11,654 nt of DNA, taken from positions 1-11,654 of the forward strand of contig JAUNSQ010000033.1 in assembly GCA_030539135.1 (NCBI GenBank). The letters are read 5' to 3'. Numbering within the stretch: the first letter of the stretch is position 1; each line of letters starts with the position of its first letter. Under the pieces are notes generated by a model. That model was not told the origin of the DNA. It saw only the letters and a program-made list of their open reading frames with translations, and did no database searches. The DNA comes from Synergistaceae bacterium. GTDB taxonomy: Bacteria > Synergistota > Synergistia > Synergistales > Synergistaceae. The position numbers and the translations under genes are program-made. Shown in pieces: positions 1 to 6,867 of the stretch.

Positions 1-613
1 GGGCAGGTTTAAGGATGAGATAGTCCCGGTTGTGATCCCACAGCGCAAAGGAGACCCTCTTGTCTTTGACACCGACGAATTTCCAAAGCGGGATACCAAC
101 GAAGACAAAATGGCTAAATTAAAGCCAATCTTCCCTGACGGTGTAACGACGGCAGGAAATGCGTCAGGCCGCAACGACGGTTCTTCTGCTCTTGTGATAA
201 TGGCCGCTGAAAAGGCCGAAGAGTTAGGGCTTAAGCCTATCGCGAGAATAATTGCCGGATGCGCCGCAGGTGTAGACCCGCGTGTAATGGGGCTTGGCCC
301 CGTCGCGGCGACCAGAAGATTACTCGACATGCTTGAAGTAAAAGGTATCGCCTTGAAGGATTTCGACCTCTTTGAACTCAATGAGGCATTTGCCGCGCAG
401 TCTCTTGGTTGCCTGAGAGAACTTGACTTTGACCGTGAAAAACTGAACGTGAACGGCGGAGCGATCGCGCTTGGTCATCCACTTGGCTGCTCTGGAGCCC
501 GTATTTCGACAACGCTGATCCATGAGATGCAGAAACGAGATGTTCGTTATGGTTTGGCGACGATTTGTATCGCTGGTGGGCTGGGTATGTCAATGGCCTT
601 CGAGAAACTATAA
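1..613 (+). CDS. Thiolase (acetyl-CoA acetyltransferase family), 3' part only
   Basis: C-terminal half of a thiolase, which condenses two acyl-CoAs or cleaves a 3-oxoacyl-CoA with CoA. The reading frame is open from base 2 and runs off the left edge, so about 203 of the usual ~390 residues are visible. The N-terminal nucleophilic Cys lies outside the window. Three family landmarks are present: NEAFAAQ (Asn codon 380-382), the GHPLGCSGAR block whose catalytic His is at 476-478, and the second catalytic Cys (566-568) in CIAGGLG. The usual form of that last motif is CxGGGxG, so Ala replaces its first Gly. The GTG at 32 is inside the domain and is not the start. The CoA-transferase follows 15 bases downstream, consistent with one operon. 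The family is certain; whether it is biosynthetic or degradative, and its chain length, cannot be read from this part. Confidence 0.95.
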   Translation, partial: GRFKDEIVPVVIPQRKGDPLVFDTDEFPKRDTNEDKMAKLKPIFPDGVTTAGNASGRNDGSSALVIMAAEKAEELGLKPIARIIAGCAAGVDPRVMGLGPVAATRRLLDMLEVKGIALKDFDLFELNEAFAAQSLGCLRELDFDREKLNVNGGAIALGHPLGCSGARISTTLIHEMQKRDVRYGLATICIAGGLGMSMAFEKL

Positions 614-628
614 GGGAGGTTCAAACGA

Positions 629-1852
629 ATGGGATATAAACCATTAGACGGCATAAAAGTCATAGAACTCTCCACTTATGTTGCTGCTCCAGCTTGCGGA
701 CGCCTGCTTAAAGACTGGGGCGCGCGCGTAATTAAAGTCGAATCAAACAAAGGCGACGCATGGCGTACGTTTGGCAGCACTCATAATGTGATAGCAAAGG
801 AAGACGAAAACCCATTCTTTGATATTATTAACTCCGGCAAGGAGAGCATAGTCCTTGACCTCAAATCCGAAGAGGGCAAGGAGATACTATTCAAGCTGCT
901 TGAGGACGCGGATGTATTTTTAACGAACACGCGTCCGCAATCACTCCGCAAACTTGGGCTCGATTATGAAAGCATAAAGGATCGGTTCCCCAAGCTTATA
1001 TATTCCACGATCACGGGTTTTGGGGAGTGCGGCCCGGATGTAAATAATCCGGGGTTCGACGTGGTCGCATTTTGGGGAAAGAGCGGGTTTCTCAACGATA
1101 TCTCTATTGATACCGGTTCAAACTATCCAATGCTGTCGCCCACGGGCGTGGGCGATGTGGCATGTGGAACGTCGCTTTTCGGAGGCGTCTGCGCGGCTCT
1201 CTTTGCGAGACAGAAAACAGGGCGCGGAGACTATATCACGGTGTCGCTCTTTGGCGGAGCTATATGGATCATGGGTTTCATGTATCTGCGTGCACAGGAA
1301 AGATATGGAGACCCATTCCCTAAGACGCGCCAAAGCAGCCTGCCTATGACATCTCCATATCGCTGCAAAGACGGAGAATGGCTGCTGCTTTCTATTTTGG
1401 AGCATGAGCGCTACTTCGCCACTCTATGCCGCGCTATGGGGCTGAATGATGTCGCGGAGGACCCGCGGTTTGCTACAAAGTTCGACGCGGAAAAGAACAA
1501 AAAAGAGCTTTTCGGAATACTTGAAAAACGCTTTGCGGAAGAGGACTGCGCGTATTGGCGCAAAGTCCTTACCGAGAACGACATCGTGAACGACAGGCTG
1601 AGTCACTTCAAAGATGTTGTCACCAGCGAACAGGCGTGGGCGAATAACTACCTGACGCACGCGAAGTTTATTAACGGTGAAGAGTGTGTCATGCCATGTA
1701 CGTCGATAAGATCCCAGAACATGGGCGTCCCAGACTACTCGCGTGGTCCGCTGCTCGGCGAAGACACAAGAAAAGTCCTCGCCGAACTAGGCTGCGACGA
1801 GAAGACAATAGACGCGTTGGAAAACACTGGGGCAGTAAGTTCACACAAATAG
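629..1852 (+). CDS. Family III (CaiB/BaiF) acyl-CoA transferase, HadA/FldA-like
   Basis: A 407-residue cytoplasmic enzyme predicted to move CoA between carboxylic acids through a mixed anhydride on an active-site Asp. Length and layout fit family III: an N-terminal GVKVIELS-like strand and AAPACGRLLKDWGA (residues 19-32), the DENPFF segment (58-64), and the catalytic Asp176 in GVGDVACG. The TGRGDYITVSLF segment follows. The overall pattern, including AAPxCG near the start and EQAWANNYL near the end, resembles from memory the 2-hydroxyisocaproyl-CoA transferase HadA and phenyllactate-CoA transferase FldA used in amino-acid fermentation. The partner genes, however, suggest a beta-oxidation-like chain. 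An AAGGGAGGT site lies 8 bases before the ATG. The substrate is unknown: a 2-hydroxy acid, an aryl acid, a carnitine-like acid or a short fatty acid are all possible. Confidence 0.93.
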   Translation: MGYKPLDGIKVIELSTYVAAPACGRLLKDWGARVIKVESNKGDAWRTFGSTHNVIAKEDENPFFDIINSGKESIVLDLKSEEGKEILFKLLEDADVFLTNTRPQSLRKLGLDYESIKDRFPKLIYSTITGFGECGPDVNNPGFDVVAFWGKSGFLNDISIDTGSNYPMLSPTGVGDVACGTSLFGGVCAALFARQKTGRGDYITVSLFGGAIWIMGFMYLRAQERYGDPFPKTRQSSLPMTSPYRCKDGEWLLLSILEHERYFATLCRAMGLNDVAEDPRFATKFDAEKNKKELFGILEKRFAEEDCAYWRKVLTENDIVNDRLSHFKDVVTSEQAWANNYLTHAKFINGEECVMPCTSIRSQNMGVPDYSRGPLLGEDTRKVLAELGCDEKTIDALENTGAVSSHK

Positions 1853-1863
1853 CCTAAATTCTT

Positions 1864-1869
1864 AAGGAG
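1864..1869 (+). promoter_or_regulatory. Ribosome binding site fixing a TTG start
   Basis: AAGGAG lies 8 bases before TTG at 1878. The upstream in-frame GTG at 1869 overlaps this site, so it cannot be the start. This places the dehydrogenase start at 1878, with TTG at 1881 as a weaker alternative. Confidence 0.75.
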
Positions 1870-1877
1870 TGATAATT

Positions 1878-2744
1878 TTGTTGCTTTCAGATATTAAAAA
1901 AGTATGTGTAGCTGGCGGCGGACAGATGGGACGCCAAATTGCCCTCAACGCAGCCATTCACGGATTTGACGTATACATCACAGACTCGGTGCCGGCAGCT
2001 CTTCAGTCCGTTGAGAAATGGTCTCGCGAATATTTGATAGGCAGAGTGGCGAAGGGAAAGATGACCGAAGAAGAAACAAAGAAGGTTCTGAGCCATTTCC
2101 ACATCGTTTCAACACTTACGGAGGCAGCTCATGGCGCTCAGTTTGTCATCGAGGCGATAATAGAGGACAAAGAAATAAAAGAGTCCTTCTATAGGGAGCT
2201 TAGCATAATAACTGCGCTAGAGACGATCGTTGCGTCAAATTCCAGCTATATGCCGTCATCTCTCTTCAAGGATTGTATCAAAAACCCGTCGCGTCTCGCG
2301 AACATGCATTATTTCAACCCCGCATTGGTGCTTAAACTGGTGGAGGTCGTCAAGGGCGAGCATACTGCGCCGGATACGGTAGAGATAATAATGGAATTTG
2401 CAAAAGCCAACGGAAAGACCCCAATTAGGGTCAATAAAGAGATAGATGGATTTGTCGTAAACAGGGTGCTTAGAGCGATACGCGACGAAGCCTTCTATCT
2501 CATTGAGAACGGCATCTGTACTCCGGAAGACCTCGACACAGGCGTTGAGCTTGGACTCAACCACCCAATGGGGCCGTTCCGTTTGCTAGACCTTACTGGA
2601 ATAGACTTAAACTATTTCTCCGGTAAAAAACGTTGGGAAGATACTGGAGTAAAGCCCGCCGGTTTTGATATCGTGAAGGCTAAATATGAAGCCCACGAAT
2701 GGGGAAGAAAGACAGGCTGCGGTTTCTACAAATATTCGGATTAG
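1878..2744 (+). CDS. 3-hydroxyacyl-CoA dehydrogenase (3-hydroxybutyryl-CoA dehydrogenase type)
   Basis: A 288-residue NAD(P)-dependent enzyme interconverting 3-hydroxyacyl-CoA and 3-oxoacyl-CoA; the length matches stand-alone bacterial 3-hydroxybutyryl-CoA dehydrogenases. The N-terminal Rossmann fold shows VAGGGQMG (residues 11-18) for dinucleotide binding and a strand ending in YITDS. The substrate residues follow: NSS at 121-123, the catalytic His144 in MHYFNP, its partner Glu156 in KLVEVV, and Asn195 in GFVVNR. The C-terminal helical domain ends with the typical GRKTGCGFYKY. It sits 25 bases after the CoA-transferase, and its product would be a thiolase substrate, so the three genes plausibly work in series. 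No enoyl-CoA hydratase or acyl-CoA dehydrogenase is visible; they may lie upstream of the window. The start is TTG, chosen by the Shine-Dalgarno position. Confidence 0.95.
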   Translation: MLLSDIKKVCVAGGGQMGRQIALNAAIHGFDVYITDSVPAALQSVEKWSREYLIGRVAKGKMTEEETKKVLSHFHIVSTLTEAAHGAQFVIEAIIEDKEIKESFYRELSIITALETIVASNSSYMPSSLFKDCIKNPSRLANMHYFNPALVLKLVEVVKGEHTAPDTVEIIMEFAKANGKTPIRVNKEIDGFVVNRVLRAIRDEAFYLIENGICTPEDLDTGVELGLNHPMGPFRLLDLTGIDLNYFSGKKRWEDTGVKPAGFDIVKAKYEAHEWGRKTGCGFYKYSD

Positions 2745-2780
2745 AAGAAATAGGGTAGGGATACAGTTTCCTCCAAACAG

Positions 2781-2823
2781 ACACAAGAGCCTCTGGGTCT
2801 CTCGACCACAGAGGTTCTTGTGT
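2781..2823. terminator. Convergent hairpin terminator
   Basis: A 15-base-pair stem (2781-2795 with 2809-2823, one G-U pair) encloses a 13-base loop. It lies between the ends of two convergent genes (stops at 2744 plus and 2831 minus). The T tract is poor on both sides, so termination may be partly structural, but the position suits shared use. Confidence 0.75.
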
Positions 2824-2830
2824 TACTTAT

Positions 2831-3319
2831 CTAAATCTTGATATATTTTATCGTTTTGCCGCGCAGGGCCATGATTTTTTCAAGGCTGTCGCAAGAGAGC
2901 CAGACGGTTGCGGTGTTATCGCAAGGGTGGACGCCAAGATGTTCTCGTCCACGGAGGTCTTCGTCGAAGAAGACTTCGACTGACGCGCTTTCGTCGTTCA
3001 GCATGCCAAGAGGGGTGACCGCGCCTTTCGTGAGCCCCATGTGTTTCATTAGGCGGTCCTCTGACGCGAAGCCGAGGCGGGAGGATCCTATTTGGGCGCG
3101 CACGGATTTTAGGTCGGCCGTCTTGTCCTCGCGCAGGACGACGAGGAAATGTCTCTTGCCGCTGTCGTCGCGGAGGAAGAGATTTTTGCACACATCTTCG
3201 ATATTTATCCCGTCGATTCCCTTCATCTCGTCTATCGTGAATACGGCCTTGTGTTCGAGGGTTTCGTATGGGATGTTCGCCTCGTCCAGCATTTTGTAAA
3301 TTTCCTCTTTCGTATGCAT
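2831..3319 (-). CDS. YbaK/ProXp-type prolyl-tRNA editing protein (Ala-tRNA(Pro) deacylase-like)
   Basis: A 162-residue stand-alone member of the YbaK/ProRS-associated editing family, which hydrolyses tRNA(Pro) mischarged with another amino acid, usually alanine. Visible signatures are Lys45-Asn46 in CKNLFLRD, GAVTPLGMLND (residues 99-109), and His131 in HPCDNTATV (131-139), which form the editing pocket in characterised ProXp-ala proteins. It resembles the PrdX/ProX proteins of amino-acid-fermenting Clostridia. The alternative ATG at 3334 is rejected because the GGAGGT that serves the ATG at 3319 lies within that extension. It is a single gene, convergent with the CoA operon and divergent from the UPF0182 gene. 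Deacylase specificity (Ala versus Cys) cannot be settled by eye, but the Asn-Thr-Ala pocket favours the ProXp-ala/PrdX side. Confidence 0.88.
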   Translation of the reverse strand: MHTKEEIYKMLDEANIPYETLEHKAVFTIDEMKGIDGINIEDVCKNLFLRDDSGKRHFLVVLREDKTADLKSVRAQIGSSRLGFASEDRLMKHMGLTKGAVTPLGMLNDESASVEVFFDEDLRGREHLGVHPCDNTATVWLSCDSLEKIMALRGKTIKYIKI

Positions 3320-3326
3320 TCCATCG

Positions 3327-3332
3327 ACCTCC
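3327..3332 (-). promoter_or_regulatory. Ribosome binding site deciding the editing-protein start
   Basis: GGAGGT on the minus strand, 7 bases before ATG at 3319. It overlaps the alternative upstream ATG at 3334, which has no site of its own, and so selects the shorter protein. Confidence 0.75.
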
Positions 3333-3380
3333 ATGTTCGCGGACTTTACGCGATTTTATCACATGTTGCGAGGGCGCGGG

Positions 3381-3410
3381 TTTATACGTAATATGTTGGT
3401 ATTATGTTCA
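3381..3410 (-). promoter_or_regulatory. Candidate promoter for the editing-protein gene
   Basis: On the minus strand TGAACA (3405-3410, 4 of 6 to the -35 consensus) is followed after 18 bases by TATAAA (3381-3386, 5 of 6). The leader would be about 55 bases. The spacer is almost filled by an inverted repeat, listed separately. This is pattern matching only. Confidence 0.35.
3386..3407. repeat. Inverted repeat, possible operator
   Basis: ACGTAATA, a 6-base spacer, then TATTATGT: an 8-pair dyad with one G-T pair, in the divergent intergenic region. It lies within the spacer of the candidate minus-strand promoter and just upstream of the candidate plus-strand promoter, a position that would suit a regulator. 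No regulator gene is nearby in the window. Confidence 0.35.
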
Positions 3411-3416
3411 GTCGTT

Positions 3417-3444
3417 TTGCATAGAACGGGACGGATGTTAAAAT
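3417..3444 (+). promoter_or_regulatory. Candidate sigma-70-type promoter for the UPF0182 gene
   Basis: TTGCAT (3417-3422) and TAAAAT (3439-3444) are separated by 16 bases, about 40 bases before the start codon at 3487. The region downstream is AT-rich, and a purine-rich GGGGGA (3473-3478) precedes the ATG at normal spacing. Confidence 0.5.
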
Positions 3445-3486
3445 TAAACTGATAATAATAACGAAAACACGCGGGGGATAAAGACC

Positions 3487-6324
3487 ATGAACATCAACGA
3501 TATATTCGAAAAGCTCATGCGGCCGCAGGAGCGGCAGTGGTCCGAGGGCGACGGCAACAACGGCGAGGATTGGCGGGGGGAAAGCCCGTCACGTCCTCAG
3601 GTGAATATGCCGAAGCTCCAGAAGGTATGGATAGCCGTTGGAGTCGGGTTCGTTTTCGTCGCCATCCTTCTTCCGTGGATAGCTACATTTCTGACTGACA
3701 TCTACTGGTATGAGGCGCAAGGGTTCGCCTCCATGTTCTGGAGGCGGTTCTTCGCGCGATGGGAACTTTTCGCGGCCGCGTTTGTCCCGACGTTTATCAT
3801 CTATCTTCTGAATTGGCGTTATGCCTTCAACAGCGGAGCCGATAATCTGAGCGGGTCGCCGATAAGACTTCCGCACGTGAAGTGGATAATAGCGGCAGCG
3901 GCTGCCTTTATGGCCTTCACTGGAGCGCTTAGCGTCTCCGGCTCATGGGGGAGCTTCCTTAAATTTATGCACCCGACGTTGTTCGGCGAGGTCGACCCGC
4001 TGTTTGGCAAGGATGTAAGTTTTTATGTGTTCACGCTGCCGTTCCTGAATTACATCCGCGACTGGCTGCAGGGGGTGCTGACGGCTGCTCTGATAGGCTC
4101 TGGCGTCGTGTACTATATGACGCGCTCGTTTGTCTTTGACGGACGCGCCCTCGATCTGCCGAAGAATGTGCGGCTTCATCTAGCGGCGCTCAGCTCCGCG
4201 ATACTCGCGGTGTGGGGCGTGGGCTGCTGGCTTGGGCGTTATGAGCTGCTCTTCTCCCCGACGGGCGTAGTGTTTGGCGCGGGATATACCGACGTGCATG
4301 TGCTGCTTCCGGCAATCACCGTGCTGACGGTCGCTGCGTTTCTAGCGGCGGCGCTGCTGCTCGTCAATATCGTTAAGCCGATGTGGAAGATGTCGGCGGT
4401 CCTCATCGCGTCGCTACTGCTCGTAGGGTGGCTCGCGCGTTCCTTTGTCCCGGGTCTTGTGCAGCAGTACAGCGTAAAGCCCAACGAGTACGAGATGGAG
4501 AAGCCGTATCTGGACTATCATCTCGACTACACGCGCCGCGCGTTCGGGCTGAACGACGTCAAGACTATCGCGGTGACACCGGAGGCGGAGGTCACGGCCG
4601 CCGAGCTTCGCGACGACCAGGAGACTGTGCAGAATATCCACATGTGGGATTACTCTCCGTTGCTCCGCACGTACAAGCAGCTCCAGGCGATACGCACTTA
4701 TTATGATTTCAACGACGTGTATATAGACAGGTATGACATCGGCGGCCGCAACAGGCAGGTCATGCTCGCGGTCCGCGAGCTGGACCTCTCGGACCTTCAA
4801 AACCCGACGTGGGTCAACACGCACCTGGAGTTTACCCACGGTTATGGAGTGGTCATGAACCCCGTGAACGAGGTCGCGGCGGGTGGGCTGCCGCTCTTCT
4901 TTATGAAGGATCTGCCGTCTCAGTCCACGGTCGATATAAAGCTCGACCGGCCCGAGATATATTACGGGACGATGCCGGATTCGTATGTCCTTGTCAACAC
5001 GGCGGTGAAGGAGTTCGATTACCCAATGGGGGCCTCGAACATGCGCAGCACATACGGCGGTTCCGGCGGGGTCAAGATAGATTCTATGTGGCGCAGGCTG
5101 CTCTTCGCGTTCCGCTTCCGCGACACGGAGATACTTTTCACCGGTTCTCTCAAGCCCGAGAGCCGCATCATGTTTTATCGCAACGTGCGAGCGGCGTTCA
5201 AAGAGGTCGCCCCGTTCCTGATATACGACGGAGACACGTACCCGGTCATCTTCGACGGGAGGATAATCTGGGTGCAGGACGCTTTCACGTGGTCCAGCAG
5301 ATATCCGTACTCGAAGCCGGTCGCGACAGCGGACAGGACGCTCGCGCAGTTCAACGGCGTGAACTACCTGCGCAACAGCGTCAAGGCGACTGTCGACGCG
5401 TATGACGGCAGGATGAAGTTCTACGTCGTGAACGATAAGGACCCGCTCGTCATGACATGGAAGAAAATATTCCCCGGCCTTTTCAACTCAGGCGGCGAAA
5501 TGTCGCCGGAGCTGTGGAAGCACATGCGCTACCCTGAGGAATTTTTCGAGATACAGAGCGACGTCTTCAGGACATACCACATGACCGACACAAACACTTA
5601 CTATAACAGGGAGGACGTCTGGGAGATAACCCCGGCCGGATACGAGCGCCGCATCAGGCCGAACTATGTCACAATGAAGCTGTGGGGCGGCAAGAAGGCT
5701 GAATTCGCGATAATCGTCCCATATATGCCGCTCGGCAGGAACAACCTTATCGGATGGATGGCTGGGCGGTGCGACCCTGGGAATTACGGGCAGCTGCTCG
5801 TCTATCAGTTCCCGAAGCAGAAGCTCATCTACGGCCCGACGCAGATAGAGGCGCTTATCGACCAGAACCCCGAGATATCTGCGCAGCTCTCGCTTTGGAG
5901 CCAGAGAGGTTCCGACGTCATAAGGGGAGATCTGCTCGTCGTACCTGTCGGAAAGTCGCTCATCTACGTTCAGCCGCTCTACTTGAAGGCCGAGAAGGGC
6001 GAGCTGCCGGAGTTGAAGCGCATCATCGTATCTACGGGAGGCCGAGTGGCCTGGGCTGAGACCTTTGGCGAAGCGATAGAGAGGCTCGTTGGTCAAAAGG
6101 TCGTCACGGGCATCGGCACGAAGACTATAGTATCCGGCGGCTCACAGGGCGAGATTCCGCCCGCAGGGACAGCGCTTTCGGATCCTGATATAAAATCACT
6201 TGCTAACATGGCGCAAAAGCTATACCATTCAGCAATGGAAGCGCAGCGCAACGGAGATTGGGCGCGCTACGGATCGGAAATAAAAAAACTCGGAGAGATA
6301 ATCTCCAAGATGAAAGAGAGGTAA
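3487..6324 (+). CDS. UPF0182 (COG1615) family large membrane protein
   Basis: A 945-residue integral membrane protein of a widespread but functionally uncharacterised family, of the family's usual length. A polar Gly/Glu/Arg-rich leader (residues 12-40) precedes about seven hydrophobic helices near 45-68, 94-113, 132-151, 190-211, 231-250, 271-296 and 302-320. A very large soluble part follows (about 321-945), predicted to face outside. Family marks are DIYWYEAQGF (71-80), DPLFGKDVSFYVFTLP (170-185), the EYEMEKPYLDYHLDYTRRAF block after the last helix, HGYGVVMNPVNE, and the C-terminal NGDWARYG. The soluble part has no recognisable catalytic motif. The next gene starts 5 bases after its stop, so the two are probably co-translated. 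Codon use is GC-rich, unlike the operon at the left of the window. The family assignment is firm; the function is unknown. Confidence 0.95.
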   Translation: MNINDIFEKLMRPQERQWSEGDGNNGEDWRGESPSRPQVNMPKLQKVWIAVGVGFVFVAILLPWIATFLTDIYWYEAQGFASMFWRRFFARWELFAAAFVPTFIIYLLNWRYAFNSGADNLSGSPIRLPHVKWIIAAAAAFMAFTGALSVSGSWGSFLKFMHPTLFGEVDPLFGKDVSFYVFTLPFLNYIRDWLQGVLTAALIGSGVVYYMTRSFVFDGRALDLPKNVRLHLAALSSAILAVWGVGCWLGRYELLFSPTGVVFGAGYTDVHVLLPAITVLTVAAFLAAALLLVNIVKPMWKMSAVLIASLLLVGWLARSFVPGLVQQYSVKPNEYEMEKPYLDYHLDYTRRAFGLNDVKTIAVTPEAEVTAAELRDDQETVQNIHMWDYSPLLRTYKQLQAIRTYYDFNDVYIDRYDIGGRNRQVMLAVRELDLSDLQNPTWVNTHLEFTHGYGVVMNPVNEVAAGGLPLFFMKDLPSQSTVDIKLDRPEIYYGTMPDSYVLVNTAVKEFDYPMGASNMRSTYGGSGGVKIDSMWRRLLFAFRFRDTEILFTGSLKPESRIMFYRNVRAAFKEVAPFLIYDGDTYPVIFDGRIIWVQDAFTWSSRYPYSKPVATADRTLAQFNGVNYLRNSVKATVDAYDGRMKFYVVNDKDPLVMTWKKIFPGLFNSGGEMSPELWKHMRYPEEFFEIQSDVFRTYHMTDTNTYYNREDVWEITPAGYERRIRPNYVTMKLWGGKKAEFAIIVPYMPLGRNNLIGWMAGRCDPGNYGQLLVYQFPKQKLIYGPTQIEALIDQNPEISAQLSLWSQRGSDVIRGDLLVVPVGKSLIYVQPLYLKAEKGELPELKRIIVSTGGRVAWAETFGEAIERLVGQKVVTGIGTKTIVSGGSQGEIPPAGTALSDPDIKSLANMAQKLYHSAMEAQRNGDWARYGSEIKKLGEIISKMKER

Positions 6325-6329
6325 TTTAA

Positions 6330-6818
6330 ATGTTCGCACTGCTCTGTGGAACTCTTGCTCTTACGACGCTGCTGTTGATATTCTTCGGGATATACATTTT
6401 CGTGGCGTATGTCTTCTGCCGTCTCGGGGAAAAATTTCATGTGGGGTCTTTCCTAAAGTTTTTAATTCCGATATATAATATTATGTTACTGTGCGACTGC
6501 GGGGGCATTTCCCGCTGGTTCGCGGCGGGGATCGTTGCTCCGGGGTTCGTCGCCGGAATACTGAAGTCCATAGGTTCTATGGTGTTCGCGCAGGGCCCCG
6601 TCGTCAATAATCTGGTCGCGCTTGTAGGATTTGTGACGAGCGTGTATATCTGGGGAAATATAGCCAAGCGGCTCGGCAAAAATTTTTGGCTGTGGGGCAT
6701 AGGATCGGTCATCCTTATGGGTATACCATGCCTCTTCTTGGCGTTCGACGGTTCAATGCCGTCGAGCGGCAACGGGAATTTCCACGACGACAACGGAACG
6801 AAATACATAGACGTCTGA
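6330..6818 (+). CDS. Small four-helix membrane protein, DUF5684-like
   Basis: A 162-residue protein with about four hydrophobic helices (near 5-29, 62-82, 92-108 and 119-138) and a short polar tail (141-162). The loop FLKFLIPIYNIMLL (41-54), the later NIAKRLGKNFWLWG, and the final LAFDGS resemble the DUF5684-type membrane proteins, whose usual pattern is a K-hydrophobic-IPIYN loop followed by an AKxFGK segment. That resemblance is from memory and not tested. Its Shine-Dalgarno site (AGAGAGG, 6315-6321) lies inside the last codons of the UPF0182 gene, indicating translational coupling and perhaps a shared membrane complex. No catalytic residues are evident. Function unknown. Confidence 0.85.
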   Translation: MFALLCGTLALTTLLLIFFGIYIFVAYVFCRLGEKFHVGSFLKFLIPIYNIMLLCDCGGISRWFAAGIVAPGFVAGILKSIGSMVFAQGPVVNNLVALVGFVTSVYIWGNIAKRLGKNFWLWGIGSVILMGIPCLFLAFDGSMPSSGNGNFHDDNGTKYIDV

Positions 6819-6850
6819 TATCAGGCGTCGCGGTTTTATTTAATTTTTTT
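6810..6850 (+). terminator. Hairpin with T-rich tail after the small membrane gene
   Basis: GACGTCTGA (6810-6818) pairs with TCAGGCGTC (6821-6829), one G-U pair; the innermost pairs open to give a 4-base loop. T-rich sequence follows (6834-6850). The stop codon of the upstream gene is inside the stem. The next gene begins only 18 bases after the tail and no good promoter is visible between them, so the structure may be leaky. Confidence 0.65.
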
Positions 6851-6867
6851 ATAAAGGCGGTTTTATT

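Noticed and set aside
1869..1877. Upstream GTG start for the 3-hydroxyacyl-CoA dehydrogenase
   Set aside because: The GTG is overlapped by the Shine-Dalgarno site that serves TTG at 1878, and the three extra residues are not part of the Rossmann fold.
2838..3299. Plus-strand open frame of 153 codons opposite the editing-protein gene
   Set aside because: The minus-strand protein has catalytic motifs; this one is Ser/Arg-rich with no motif.
4809..5405. Plus-strand open frame of 198 codons inside the UPF0182 gene
   Set aside because: It lies in an alternative frame of a clearly real gene, is very rich in Arg, Gly and His, and has no ribosome binding site.
5488..6096. Minus-strand open frame of 202 codons opposite the UPF0182 gene
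   Set aside because: It is antisense to well-conserved UPF0182 coding sequence, is Arg/Leu-rich with no family pattern, and is a shadow created by GC-rich codons.
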